DNA of 64,000 nucleotides from Gordonia sediminis (GTDB taxonomy: Bacteria; Actinomycetota; Actinomycetes; Mycobacteriales; Mycobacteriaceae), in contig RZUM01000003.1 of NCBI GenBank assembly GCA_004193205.1, positions 558,001 to 622,000 on the forward strand, in the 5' to 3' direction. Every line of letters starts with the position of its first letter. Within the stretch, counting starts at the first letter, position 1. Below are positions 1 through 9,203 of the stretch, piece by piece. A model generated the notes under the pieces. That model did not search any database. It saw only the letters and a list, made by a program, of their open reading frames with translations, and had not been told where the DNA came from. Made by a program: the position numbers and the translations under genes.

Positions 1-987
1 GGTGGCCTCACCCTCGGCGGTGGGCTGGGCCATCTGATGCGCAGATACGGACTGACCGTGGACAATCTGCTCGCCGTCGATCTGGTCACCGCCGACGGTC
101 AGCAAGTCCACGTCGACGACGAATCCGACTCGGAGCTGATGTGGGGGTTGCGTGGCGGTGGCGGCAATTTCGGTGTGGCCACCCGATTCGAATACCGCCT
201 GCACCCGGTCGGGCCGATGGTGTACGGCGGACCGATCTTCTGGCCGTTGGAGCAGATGGCCGAGGTCCTCGGCGTGGTGCGAGACTTCATGCCATCCGCA
301 CCAGACGATCTCGGCGTCACGATCGGGATCACCGCCGCCCCGCCGGCGCCGTTCATCCCGCTCGAGCGGGTCGGGGTCCCGGCCATGAGCCTCATCCTGG
401 TGTGGGCGGGTGACCCAAAAGAGGGCGCCGACGCGATCGCTCCGTTGCGCCGCATCGGATCTCCGTTCACCGACGCCGTCCGCCCGGTGCCCTACGTCGC
501 GATCCAATCGATGCTCGACGCGGGTGCACCGCACGGCCGGCACTACTACTGGAAGGCGCATCGTCTTCCGGTGCTGTCCGACGACGTCGTTACGATCTTC
601 ACCGAACGGATGACGGCGGCGACGAGCCCGTTCGCCCAGATCACCGGCTGGGCGGTAGGGGGTGCGGTGAGTCGCATCCCCGCTGACTCCGCTGCGGTCG
701 GCGACCGGAATCCCGGCTTCGAAATGAGCCTGGCCACCGCGTGGATGCCGAACGACCCCGACCCCGACCGACACAAGGCGTGGGCCAGGGACGGATGGGA
801 AGCGCTTGTCCCCCACGCCGAAGGCGTCTACGCCAACTTCATCTCCGATGAGGGGGCCGCGGGCGTGGCGTACGCGTATGGCGGGCGGCTGGCCAGGTTG
901 CAGGCGCTCAAGGCCCGCCACGACCCGGACAACGTCTTCCGGATGAACCACAACATCATGCCCGCGACCGCGCCTGTTGCCGGGTGA
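1..987 (+). CDS. FAD-binding oxidoreductase with BBE domain, 5'-truncated by window edge
   Basis: The reading frame is open from base 1, so the gene begins outside the window. The first residues (GGLTLGGGLGHL) form the glycine-rich flavin-binding stretch of the FAD_binding_4/PCMH fold, and the C-terminus has the berberine-bridge-enzyme signature (YGG followed by LKARHDPDNVF), which packs over the flavin. Such proteins use a covalently or tightly bound FAD to oxidise alcohols, sugars or alkaloid-like substrates with oxygen as acceptor. The bicovalent His/Cys anchor cannot be fully judged because the N-terminus is missing. Its last 32 bases overlap the end of the convergent TetR gene. The substrate is unknown. 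Confidence 0.88.
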   Translation, partial: GGLTLGGGLGHLMRRYGLTVDNLLAVDLVTADGQQVHVDDESDSELMWGLRGGGGNFGVATRFEYRLHPVGPMVYGGPIFWPLEQMAEVLGVVRDFMPSAPDDLGVTIGITAAPPAPFIPLERVGVPAMSLILVWAGDPKEGADAIAPLRRIGSPFTDAVRPVPYVAIQSMLDAGAPHGRHYYWKAHRLPVLSDDVVTIFTERMTAATSPFAQITGWAVGGAVSRIPADSAAVGDRNPGFEMSLATAWMPNDPDPDRHKAWARDGWEALVPHAEGVYANFISDEGAAGVAYAYGGRLARLQALKARHDPDNVFRMNHNIMPATAPVAG

Positions 988-1606
988 GCGCGTCGAGCGT
1001 GTCGATGATGAGCGCCCGATACGTCGACGCCGACCAGTTCTGCGTGCGCCGAAGACTCACTGTCGTGTCCGCGCAGATGAGGAGATCGGTCACCGTGGCG
1101 AGCTGCACCGGGTCCAGTCGTGCCGACATCAGTCCGTCTGTGGCGGCCGTGTCACAGAGCGTTTGGCAGAGTTCGGCCGTCGCGCGGCGGCCGGCCTGGA
1201 AGGTTTCGGCGAGCTCCGGCTCGAGACCCTCGGCCTGGGCAGCCACCCCGAAGAGGGTACCCGCGCGCGATGCGATCCCCACGGACACGTCGGCCAGCGC
1301 CTCGATCCGCGCGGCGAGCGTAGGCGCCGACATCGCATCCTTCGTCCTGGCGCGGTGAGCCACGTCTATCGGTTCCGCGTCGCCGACCAGAGCCCGGTCG
1401 ACGACCCGCCGGAACAAGGTCGCCTTCGTCGCGAAACGTACATACACGGTGCGGGGCGCGAGCCCGGCCCGGCGCGCAACCTCGGCGAGTGTGGTGGCCA
1501 CGTAGCCCTTTTCCAGGAACAGGGCCCGCGCCGAGTCAATCAGTTGCGCCTCGGTCCGGGCCACCCGCTGCGCGCTGGCGTCCGGACGGGGGTGTCGATG
1601 ACACAC
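956..1606 (-). CDS. TetR/AcrR family transcriptional regulator
   Basis: 216 residues. The N-terminal 60 residues hold a typical TetR helix-turn-helix (ALFLEKGYVATTLAEVARRA followed by GLAPRTVYVRF), and the rest is a helical ligand-binding domain of normal length. It converges on the FAD oxidase and overlaps its 3' end. Downstream on the plus strand lie a VOC remnant and an ABC exporter, so it could regulate either neighbour or itself. No operator palindrome was recognised in the short upstream region. The ligand is unknown. Confidence 0.85.
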   Translation of the reverse strand: MCHRHPRPDASAQRVARTEAQLIDSARALFLEKGYVATTLAEVARRAGLAPRTVYVRFATKATLFRRVVDRALVGDAEPIDVAHRARTKDAMSAPTLAARIEALADVSVGIASRAGTLFGVAAQAEGLEPELAETFQAGRRATAELCQTLCDTAATDGLMSARLDPVQLATVTDLLICADTTVSLRRTQNWSASTYRALIIDTLDALTRQQARSRA

Positions 1607-1621
1607 CCATCCGACGGTCCG

Positions 1622-1833
1622 ATGCTCGGCCTCATGCTCAACCCCGATCAGGTCGGTCCGCAGCCGGATTCGACTATTTCTCGATCGGGGTGCCTGATCG
1701 AGATCGGCTGCAGGAGTTGGCAGATCACCTCACCGCCCTCGGTGAACACCACGCGGGGGTGCACTTCGCCACCATCGGCCGGATACTCCCGATACTCCAT
1801 GACCCCGACGGTCACGAGGTTCGCTTCTACTCC
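1622..1833 (+). pseudogene. Remnant of a glyoxalase/VOC-family protein
   Basis: Two adjacent frames together read like the C-terminal half of a VOC (glyoxalase/bleomycin-resistance) protein. One frame, from about 1622, gives LGLMLNPDQVGP. After a shift near 1665 the other gives FDYFSIGVPDRDRLQELADH and ends with ILHDPDGHEVRFYS, the family's final beta strand with its metal-binding-type glutamate. There is no N-terminal half, no start codon with a ribosome site, and the frame changes, so it is scored as a decayed gene. The family assignment rests on motif memory only. Confidence 0.6.
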
Positions 1834-2273
1834 ACTCGCCATCAACGCCAGCGCGCCGGTGTCGGCGAACCCCCGTCGTCAGACGCATCGACACGTATAG
1901 CAGTCCTTCCCTCACTCCGGGTTCTGTTGTCCCGCATACGCCGGAGAGCTCCAAGCTGCGCACCGCACCGTTACTCCCCCACACAGGCTTTCGACGCTGG
2001 CTTGAACCCCGCACGTTTCCGCTCGAGACCGCCGGCCTGCTCCCCGGGACCACCTGGCGAAGCGTAGGTGTATCGCCGACCCGCGCCGGCCAGGCCACCC
2101 TAACGACGTGCGTCATGAGCGCGCCTCACCTCGTGGCATGTCCGTTGCGTTTTCTGAGGGAAATGCCTCATGCGGCCGGAGATACGGCGGACCGATGATC
2201 AGGACACGACAGCGAAACACCCTCAGAAGCGGGTTGTGTCGCGGTGAACTCGAGGATCAGGAGATCAGCAATC
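1834..2273. other. 440-base interval without a recognisable gene
   Basis: Both strands were read between the VOC remnant and the ABC transporter start. The frames that stay open are arginine- and proline-rich, as expected for shadow frames in GC-rich DNA, and match nothing known to me. The interval probably carries further decayed sequence plus the promoter of the ABC transporter. A good ribosome site (AGGAG at 2259-2263) lies at its right end. Confidence 0.5.
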
Positions 2274-4013
2274 ATGACCGAATCGACATTCGAACCGCCG
2301 AGCATCGAGCGGTTGGGCACCCTGCTGCCGGGCAACGAACTCCGGGAGCAGGCCGACGGCCGGGTCGACGCCGTCAACGTGAGCCGGCACGTCGGGGGGC
2401 GGCAAATCCTCCAGGAGCTGACGCTGTCGGTCGAACCCGGCGAGTTGGTCGCCATCGCCGGCGGCAGCGGGGCAGGAAAGAGCACACTGCTGGAGATCCT
2501 CGCGGGACTACAACCGCCGTCGGTTGGGGAAGTTCGCCACGACGGCGTCGTTCGCGGTGCCCGAGCAATCGCAGAATCCCGTGTCGGCTACGTTCCCCAG
2601 GACGACATCATCCACCTCGAGCTGCCCCTGCGCCGCACGTTGCGCTACGCGGCACGCCTGCGGCTGCCCGCGGGCACGACGGCGGCCGAGGCGGACCGGG
2701 TCGTCGAGGAGACCATGCATGACCTCGACCTGACCGATCGGGCCGACGTCCCCGTCCGTGCGCTCTCGGGCGGCCAGCGCAAGCGAGCCAGTATCGCCGT
2801 GGAGCTCCTGACCCGGCCACGCCTGTTCTTCCTCGACGAACCGACCTCGGGCCTCGATCCGTCCACAGCGGCCGACGTGATGCGCCTGCTGCGCCGGCTC
2901 AGCCGGCGCGGAGTCACCGTCGTCCTCACCACACACGAACCCGCGGGCATCGACCGGTGTGACCGGGTGGTGTTTCTGGCCCGCGACGGCCACCTGGCCT
3001 TCAACGGCAGCCCCGCGGAGGCTCGGCGCTACTTCGGCGTGGAGGAGCTCGCCGAGGTGTACGACCGGCTGGCCGGCGAGCACACCCCTCAGATCTGGGC
3101 GCAACGATTCGCGGACAGCCGGACGAATCTGCAACCCAAGAGCGGGTTGGCTCAGCCGAACCTCTCCGCTGCCCGGTCAGAGGTCAAGCGGACGAGTGCG
3201 GTCCGGCAGTGGTGGTTACTCACACGGCGCAACATCGACGTACTCGTTCGCAACCGGCTGACCCTCGCGGTCCTGATCGGCTCACCGGTGCTGGTCACGG
3301 CGATGATGGCGACGCTGTTCAAGCGCGGTGCGTTCGATCCGCGTAGTGCAGCCGATCTCGGCCCGGCCCAGGTCGTGTTCTGGATCGCGTTCGCAGGCTT
3401 CTTCTTCGGTCTCACGTACGGCCTGCTCCAGATCGTCGGGGAGATGGCAGTCTTCCGGCGGGAGCGCCTGGTCGGGCTCAGCGTCGGCGCCTACGTGGCA
3501 TCCAAGATCGCTGCGCTGCTTCCGATTCTGGCCGGAGTGAGCGCCGTGCTCCTCGGCGTGCTGCTGGCGCTCGGTCGGCTCCCCGCCCTCGGATGGGACG
3601 TGTCCGCACTCTTGTTCGTGACGATCGTGATCGAGGCGATCTCCGCGCTGGCCCTCGGCCTGCTGGCCTCGGCCGCGGTCACCAACGCCGCGCAGGCCGC
3701 CCTCGCCTTGCCGATGCTCTGCTTCCCCCAGGTTCTGTTCGGTGGCGCCATCGTCCCCGTCGACGAGATGGCCGGCCCGGGACGCCTGATGAGCCTCGGC
3801 CTCGCCAACCGCCATGCGTTCGAAGCACTGGGTCGGGAACTGAATCTGGACCAGTCCAGCGCCACCGTCCCGGCCATGTCCGCCTACGGAGACACATTCC
3901 ACGGCGGCACCGGCGCCAGTCTCATCGCCCTCGCCTCGTTTGCCGTTGCCCTCACGCTGGCCACGATGTGGGTTTTGGACAGGCGCTCCCGTCCCGGCGC
4001 ATCCCGGCGATGA
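2274..4013 (+). CDS. ABC transporter, ATP-binding domain fused to permease (ABCG-like half transporter)
   Basis: 579 residues. The N-terminal nucleotide-binding domain has Walker A (GGSGAGKS, residues 63-70), signature LSGGQ (164-168) and Walker B (LFFLDE, 184-189). The C-terminal ABC2-type membrane domain has about six hydrophobic segments from residue 330 on. This ABC-then-membrane order in one chain is that of ABCG-type half transporters, which dimerise to export lipids or drugs. The ATG at 2274 is chosen because AGGAG lies ten bases upstream; an in-frame GTG at 2244 lacks such a site. It stands alone on its strand, next to a TetR regulator that could control it. The cargo is unknown. Confidence 0.9.
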   Translation: MTESTFEPPSIERLGTLLPGNELREQADGRVDAVNVSRHVGGRQILQELTLSVEPGELVAIAGGSGAGKSTLLEILAGLQPPSVGEVRHDGVVRGARAIAESRVGYVPQDDIIHLELPLRRTLRYAARLRLPAGTTAAEADRVVEETMHDLDLTDRADVPVRALSGGQRKRASIAVELLTRPRLFFLDEPTSGLDPSTAADVMRLLRRLSRRGVTVVLTTHEPAGIDRCDRVVFLARDGHLAFNGSPAEARRYFGVEELAEVYDRLAGEHTPQIWAQRFADSRTNLQPKSGLAQPNLSAARSEVKRTSAVRQWWLLTRRNIDVLVRNRLTLAVLIGSPVLVTAMMATLFKRGAFDPRSAADLGPAQVVFWIAFAGFFFGLTYGLLQIVGEMAVFRRERLVGLSVGAYVASKIAALLPILAGVSAVLLGVLLALGRLPALGWDVSALLFVTIVIEAISALALGLLASAAVTNAAQAALALPMLCFPQVLFGGAIVPVDEMAGPGRLMSLGLANRHAFEALGRELNLDQSSATVPAMSAYGDTFHGGTGASLIALASFAVALTLATMWVLDRRSRPGASRR

Positions 4014-4221
4014 CGGTTCCTGCTCGCCGCCGGCTACGAACGCCGCTCGATGGCAGTCGCCTCACACCTGCGCATCCGAGCACCACCGACCGGCAAGTTC
4101 GATCGCCCGAATGCCACCACTACGACGTTGACCAACGACGCGGTCGCGGTTGCGGTTGGGCGGCAACTCACCACGGATGGATCGACAAGTCGATAAGCTC
4201 GAACGCGACAAAGGAGCCCCG

Positions 4222-5208
4222 ATGTCGCAGGCCCGACCCCTCGCGGTGGGGATCACTCCGCTCGAGACCCGCCACGATGTCGTCGTGGACCTGGCGATCC
4301 GTGCCGAAGAACTCGGCTACACGGCCGTCTACGTCGCCGAGGGGTGGGGACACGACGCTTCGGTAATGCTGGCCGAGATCGCTCTGAAGACCGATCGGAT
4401 CCGGATCGGCACCGGCGTCATCAACATCTGGGGTCGCAGCCCCGCGACGGTGGCGATGTTGGCGACCACCCTCGCCGATCTCGCGCCCGGCCGCTTCGAA
4501 CTGGGTCTCGGTGCGGGCAGTCCGTCACTGGCCGAAGGGCTGCACGGGGTGGCGTTCCGGGCGCCGACGGCGCGTCTCCACCAATTCACCGCCGAGGTAC
4601 GCGGCCTACTCGCCGGTGAACGCGTGTCGATGGCCACGCCGGGAAGCCGAGCGTTGCGACTCGCCGCGCGACCGCCGGAGCCGGTTCCGATCATGCTGGC
4701 CGGACTCGGCCCGCGGGCGGTGCGCGTTTGCGGTGAACTGGCCGACGGCTGGTTCCCGTTCCTGCTGCCCCCATCCGGGCTCGCCGGTGGCATGCGGCTG
4801 CTCGACGAGGGCGCCGCCGTCGCGGGTCGCCCGCGCCCACGGGTCTGTCCGGGGATCCCGGCCGCCGTGCACGACAGTCCCGAAAAGGCGCGGGCCGTGG
4901 CGGCGTGGTGGGTCAGCTTTTATCTGACGAAAATGGGCCCACTGTATGCGCAGACCCTACGGGCGCTGGGATTCGACGAAGCCGTCGGTGCCGTCGAGGC
5001 CGCGAACCGCGATTCGGACACACCCCAGGTCCCCGCATCGGCGCAGACGTTGATCGACGAACTCACCCTGACCGGAGATGCCGCGACCGCGACCCACAGC
5101 CTCGATCGTTGGTATGCGGCCGGCGCCGAGATGCCGGTCGTCGTGCTCCCGCCGGGCCGCGGTCGCGACGAACTCGATCAGATCCTGGTCGCGCTCAAGG
5201 TCGGGTAG
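4222..5208 (+). CDS. LLM class, probably F420-dependent oxidoreductase
   Basis: 328 residues with the luciferase-like TIM-barrel pattern: LAVGITPLETR at strand 1, YTAVYVAEGWGHD after it, RIRIGTGVINIWGRSP, and GRFELGLGAGSP, the glycine-rich cofactor-phosphate region. In Mycobacteriales such proteins mostly use coenzyme F420, less often FMN. The start at ATG 4222 follows AAAGGAG; upstream in-frame ATGs lack a ribosome site. The 208 bases between the ABC transporter and this gene show no gene. The gene converges on the adenosine-specific-kinase homologue with a 3-base gap. The substrate is unknown. Confidence 0.85.
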   Translation: MSQARPLAVGITPLETRHDVVVDLAIRAEELGYTAVYVAEGWGHDASVMLAEIALKTDRIRIGTGVINIWGRSPATVAMLATTLADLAPGRFELGLGAGSPSLAEGLHGVAFRAPTARLHQFTAEVRGLLAGERVSMATPGSRALRLAARPPEPVPIMLAGLGPRAVRVCGELADGWFPFLLPPSGLAGGMRLLDEGAAVAGRPRPRVCPGIPAAVHDSPEKARAVAAWWVSFYLTKMGPLYAQTLRALGFDEAVGAVEAANRDSDTPQVPASAQTLIDELTLTGDAATATHSLDRWYAAGAEMPVVVLPPGRGRDELDQILVALKVG

Positions 5209-5211
5209 GCG

Positions 5212-5709
5212 TCAGAGCTTGTAGCCGATGGCACGCAGCAGGTCACGCCGGTCGGCGACGTCCGCGTCGGTCTCCACCTCCAGCGGCGGTTCGCCGTCGA
5301 TGACGCCCACGATGCCCCGGCCACGCGGGGTGACCGCGACCAGGACATCGACCGGATTGGCTGTGGCACAAAAGATCGTGCAGACCTCCGGCACCGCTTT
5401 GACCGGGTTGAGGATGTTGACCGGGAACCCGTCGCGCAGAAAGATGACGAAGCTGTGCCCGGCCGCGATGGCCAGCGCCTGGCGGGTGGCGAGTTCGACG
5501 AGGTCCGGATCGTTACCGGTGCGGCGCACCAGCCGTGGACCCGAGGCCTCACAGAAAGCCAGTCCGAACCGGATCGACGAACTCACCCCTGCGATCGCCT
5601 CATGGAGGTCTTCGACCGTCTTGATGAAGTGCGACTGCCCGATCACGACATTGACGTCGTCGGGCTTGTCGACGGGCACCACATCCCAGGAAAGCGTCGT
5701 CGTGGCCAT
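5212..5709 (-). CDS. Adenosine-specific kinase homologue (DUF355 family)
   Basis: 165 residues covering the whole family length, with the patterns WDVVPVDKPDDVNVVIGQSH at the N-terminus, RFGLAFCEASGPRLVR in the centre and VTPRGRGIVGVIDG near the end. The family (PF04008) was named from an archaeal structure described as an adenosine-specific kinase; its role in bacteria is poorly defined. The ATG at 5709 is the only start fitting the family N-terminus. It is convergent with the LLM gene and divergent from the esterase, with 75 bases for two promoters. Confidence 0.8.
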   Translation of the reverse strand: MATTTLSWDVVPVDKPDDVNVVIGQSHFIKTVEDLHEAIAGVSSSIRFGLAFCEASGPRLVRRTGNDPDLVELATRQALAIAAGHSFVIFLRDGFPVNILNPVKAVPEVCTIFCATANPVDVLVAVTPRGRGIVGVIDGEPPLEVETDADVADRRDLLRAIGYKL

Positions 5710-5784
5710 GAGCCCATGCTGCCACCAGCCGGCTGATGGTGGAATACATGAGCAGGCGTGTCGGCAGCGGAAGGAGCGAGTCCC

Positions 5785-7329
5785 ATGACGATCGACAGCA
5801 CCGTCATCGAGACCACCCATGGCCCGGTTCGCGGCCGCGACGACGGTGCGATCAGGACCTGGAAGGGCATCCGCTACGCCGCGGCGCCCATCGGTGACCT
5901 GCGTTTCCGGGGACCTCAGCCGCCCGAACGGTGGACCGAAATCGCCGATGCCGGCGAGTTCGGGGCGGTCTGCCCGCAATCGGTCCTGCCGAACCTGCCG
6001 ATCGACCTCGGCGCACCGCAAGGTGCGGACTGCCTGCGGTTGAACGTGTTCGCGTCGTCGGGCATCGAGCCGGGCGACGCGAGACCGGTCATGGTGTGGC
6101 TGCACGGCGGCGCCTATATCCTCGGCTCGGCCAGCCAGGCGCTCTACGACGGTCGGCGGCTCGCGGCCGACGGCGGTGTCGTGGTGGTGACCCTGAACTA
6201 CCGGCTCGGGGCGCTCGGCTTTCTCGATCTCTCGTCGATGCCCAACGCTCCGAGTGGTTTCGAATCGAACATCGGCCTGCGTGACGCGCTGGCGGCGCTG
6301 CACTGGGTACGAGACAACATCGCGGCGTTCGGCGGCAACCCCGACCGCGTCACACTGTTCGGTGAATCGGCGGGCGCCGGTATCGTCACGACGCTGCTCG
6401 CCGTGCCGGCCGCCAGAGGACTGTTCGCCGGCGCCATCGCCCAGAGTTCACCGGCCACCTCGGTCTACGACCGCGGTCGGGGCCGACGGGTCGCCGAACG
6501 TTTCCTGGGTGAATTGGGTCTCGAACCCGGCGAGGCCGATCGGCTGCGGGACGTTCCGGTGCCCGCAATGCTCGCCGCTTCGCAGACGGTGTTCGACGAG
6601 GTACCGACACGCAACCCGGGAACGCTCGCCTTCGTCCCGATCGTCGACGGCGACCTGGTACCGGACTACCCGGTCACCGTTGCACGCGAGGGCCGTTCGC
6701 ACCCGGTGCCACTCATCATCGGCACCAATAAACGCGAGGCCGCACTGTTCCGCCTCATGCGGTCACCGTTGATGCCGATCACCCCGCATGCCCTCACCGC
6801 GATGTTCACCCAGATCGCTGCCGAGCAGCCCGACCTGCGGTTGCCCACCGATGCACAACTCGGGTCGGCGTACGCGAAGCACCGCGGCCGGGCGCGCGGA
6901 TTGAGAATCGCCACCGACGTGGGCTTCCGGATGCCGTCGGTATGGTTCGCCGAGGGGCACGCCGCGGTGGCCCCGGTGTACGTGTACCGGTTCGACTGGT
7001 CCACCCCGATGCTGAAACTGCTCTTGGTGGGTGCCGCCCACGCCACCGAACTCCCTTATGTGTGGGGCACTCTCGGCGCACCCAAGGACCCCAGCCTCAA
7101 ACTCGGCGGGGCCAAGGCAGCCAGGGCCGTTTCCAGACGGATCCGGGCCAGGTGGATCAACTTCGCGACGAACGCCCGACCGGTGGGTCTCGCCGGTGAA
7201 CCCGACTGGCCGCCGTATCGCGAGCAAGACCGTGCGTGTCTGGTCATCGACAAATCCGACCGCATCGTGCACGACGTCGACGCGCACATCCGGCAGGCCT
7301 GGGGCAGCGACGTGCTGCACTTCCAGTAG
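5785..7329 (+). CDS. Type B carboxylesterase (alpha/beta hydrolase)
   Basis: 514 residues, full length for the carboxylesterase/para-nitrobenzyl-esterase family. The oxyanion-hole HGG lies at residues 107-109, the nucleophile elbow GESAG has Ser195, and candidate acid and histidine partners lie in GTNKREAALF and GAAHATELPYVW. No signal peptide is seen, so a cytoplasmic enzyme is likely. The ATG at 5785 follows GGAAGGAG; a GTG at 5758 is less likely. It hydrolyses esters of unknown identity. The next gene starts 37 bases downstream on the same strand. Confidence 0.92.
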   Translation: MTIDSTVIETTHGPVRGRDDGAIRTWKGIRYAAAPIGDLRFRGPQPPERWTEIADAGEFGAVCPQSVLPNLPIDLGAPQGADCLRLNVFASSGIEPGDARPVMVWLHGGAYILGSASQALYDGRRLAADGGVVVVTLNYRLGALGFLDLSSMPNAPSGFESNIGLRDALAALHWVRDNIAAFGGNPDRVTLFGESAGAGIVTTLLAVPAARGLFAGAIAQSSPATSVYDRGRGRRVAERFLGELGLEPGEADRLRDVPVPAMLAASQTVFDEVPTRNPGTLAFVPIVDGDLVPDYPVTVAREGRSHPVPLIIGTNKREAALFRLMRSPLMPITPHALTAMFTQIAAEQPDLRLPTDAQLGSAYAKHRGRARGLRIATDVGFRMPSVWFAEGHAAVAPVYVYRFDWSTPMLKLLLVGAAHATELPYVWGTLGAPKDPSLKLGGAKAARAVSRRIRARWINFATNARPVGLAGEPDWPPYREQDRACLVIDKSDRIVHDVDAHIRQAWGSDVLHFQ

Positions 7330-7366
7330 CATCTTCCGGGACTGAGATCCGTGTCACACTGGCGCG

Positions 7367-8641
7367 ATGACTCGCCCGCGGATCCGAGACTTCCACGACG
7401 ATGACCTGGATGCGGTGGTGCGCCTGTGGCAACACGCCCACGAGCACGAGGCCTCCCCCGTGTATTCGCTCGCCGAGGTGATCGCCTCCTGTCAGCGCGA
7501 CCACGCGACGGTGGCCACCGTCGACGACGCGGTGGTCGCCGTGGCGGTCGGACGCGCTGCGCACGCCCAGGGCTGGATCGTGTTCTTCGGGCTGATGCCC
7601 GGTGTCGACGGTTCCACCGCCGGACTGCTGCTCGACGCGCTGGAACGGCGGATGGCCTCGCTGGGGCTGGCCAAGCTGTCGGTGCTGGTGTCCGACGATG
7701 ATCCGACAGCCTCGGCACTGAGCGACAACGGCTTTGAGATGCGCAAACCGGTGCGCTATCTGGAGCGTCCGCTGCCGGTGCAGCGGCGGGAACTGGATCT
7801 GCTCAAGGAAGTGGGCGGCCGCATCCTGCCACGTCACCTATGGGATCGGGTCAGCGGCATGCGCCGCGAGAAGACAATGCTCGAGCAACGACTCGTGGCC
7901 CCGCTCGCCCGCCCGGACATGGCAGAACGGTTCGGGGTGACGCCGCCGCACGCGGTGATGCTGTTCGGCCCGCCGGGCACCGGGAAGACGACCTTCGCCA
8001 AGGCCGTCGCCTCACGCCTGGACTGGCCCTTCGTCGAACTCTTCCCGTCGCGGCTGGCCGGTTCCCCCGACGGACTGGCCGGAGCCCTGCGCTCGGCGTT
8101 CGAGGCGGCCGCCGACCTCGAACACGCGGTGGTGTTCATCGACGAAGTCGAGGAAATCGCGTCCCGACGACGGGGCGACCCACCGTCGCCGACACAAGGC
8201 GTGACAAACGAGCTGCTCAAGCAGGTGGCAGAGTTCCGGGACCAGGAGGGTCGCCTGCTGATCTGCGCCACCAACTTCGTGCGCGCCCTCGACGCAGCGT
8301 TCCTGCGGCACGGGCGTTTCGACTACGTGATGCCGATCGGCCTGCCCGACGCCGAGGCCCGCACCGCCATTTGGCGACGCTACATCCCGCCCACCGTGTT
8401 CGCAGCGGTGGACGTCGAGGCGCTCGCCTCCGCGAGCGCGGGTATGACACCCGCCGATATCGAGTACGCCAGCCGACGGGCCTCGCAGGAGGCGCTGGCC
8501 CGCGCACTCGACGACGACGGCGACGACCGGGACCTGACCACCGAGGACTACCTCGCGGCGCTGGCCGTCACCCGCGCCACCGTCTCCGCGGAGGCGGCGG
8601 CAGAGTTCTCCGAGGACATCGACACCTACGGCCGGCTGTAG
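7367..8641 (+). CDS. GNAT acetyltransferase-like domain fused to AAA+ ATPase
   Basis: 424 residues in two parts. Residues 1-135 look like a GNAT domain (IRDFHDDDLDAVVRLW at the start, ending with NGFEMRKPVRYLER), though a clean acetyl-CoA Q/RxxGxG/A loop is not visible. Residues 140-424 are an AAA+ module of the FtsH/Cdc48 type, with Walker A GPPGTGKT (201-208), Walker B VVFIDE (255-260) and the second-region arginines in FLRHGRFD. There is no membrane segment or protease domain. The fusion suggests ATP-driven remodelling coupled to sensing or modifying an amine, but the function is unknown. It follows the esterase and may be co-transcribed with it. Confidence 0.85.
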   Translation: MTRPRIRDFHDDDLDAVVRLWQHAHEHEASPVYSLAEVIASCQRDHATVATVDDAVVAVAVGRAAHAQGWIVFFGLMPGVDGSTAGLLLDALERRMASLGLAKLSVLVSDDDPTASALSDNGFEMRKPVRYLERPLPVQRRELDLLKEVGGRILPRHLWDRVSGMRREKTMLEQRLVAPLARPDMAERFGVTPPHAVMLFGPPGTGKTTFAKAVASRLDWPFVELFPSRLAGSPDGLAGALRSAFEAAADLEHAVVFIDEVEEIASRRRGDPPSPTQGVTNELLKQVAEFRDQEGRLLICATNFVRALDAAFLRHGRFDYVMPIGLPDAEARTAIWRRYIPPTVFAAVDVEALASASAGMTPADIEYASRRASQEALARALDDDGDDRDLTTEDYLAALAVTRATVSAEAAAEFSEDIDTYGRL

Positions 8642-8692
8642 CCCGGACCCAATGGGGCGAGTTGCGGACCGGCAGACGACTCGAATCGGTCC

Positions 8693-8709
8693 CGGTTCCC
8701 CGGGAACCG
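8693..8709. terminator. Hairpin between convergent genes, candidate bidirectional terminator
   Basis: CGGTTCC at 8693-8699 and GGAACCG at 8703-8709 form a 7-bp stem with a 3-base loop, midway between the GNAT-AAA+ gene and the convergent secreted-protein gene. No T-run follows, as is common in high-GC actinobacteria. Confidence 0.4.
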
Positions 8710-8716
8710 CGCCCGG

Positions 8717-9118
8717 TCAGTAGCACTCGTTCACGCCGTCAGGAATCGTTCCGTCAGCATCTGTTGCCTGACGGCCATGCGTGCACCCGGGAGTGAACGA
8801 CTTGACGGCCAATCCTGGGGGCGTCGGCCCATAGTTGGTGTCGACACCGACGTTGTCCCAGAAGCCATTGACGAACCCGCCAAAAGCCTCAGGGGTGCTA
8901 CCGTCCTCCTTCGCGATTCCGCTGGCTATCGAGCCGGGAGGCATGGGGTCTCCGGAAGGATTGTAGTCGGGGTTGACCTCACTGATCACATCGCCGACAT
9001 GCCCGGGGACACCGCCTGCACCGATCCCGTTCGACGTGGTGTCGGCCCACGCGGCGCCGGCAAAGGGTACAGACACGGCTGCTGCCGCGGCCGCGGCGAC
9101 CAACAGTTTCTTGAACAT
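8717..9118 (-). CDS. Small secreted protein of unknown function
   Basis: 133 residues. The first 25 residues are a classical Sec signal peptide: MFKKLL, an alanine-rich core, and an AWA site before DTT. The mature part (about 108 residues) is acidic and rich in Gly and Pro, with two cysteines (in PGCTHG and NECY) that could form a disulfide. No domain was recognised. GGGAG lies about eight bases before the ATG, supporting this start. It lies downstream of the LuxR-type regulator on the same strand, with an 85-base gap. Confidence 0.75.
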   Translation of the reverse strand: MFKKLLVAAAAAAAVSVPFAGAAWADTTSNGIGAGGVPGHVGDVISEVNPDYNPSGDPMPPGSIASGIAKEDGSTPEAFGGFVNGFWDNVGVDTNYGPTPPGLAVKSFTPGCTHGRQATDADGTIPDGVNECY

Positions 9119-9203
9119 CTTCGAACTCCCTTCGGTTGCTGCGGGCCCGACGGCCCACAAGGGAATCGTCGCGCGGGTGCACGAGGAGGAGCTCAGTAGC
9201 GGG

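Noticed and set aside
1489-2067. Full-length plus-strand protein across the VOC remnant
   Set aside because: Only the central 55 residues look like a protein family; the flanks are arginine/proline-rich shadow sequence overlapping the TetR gene.
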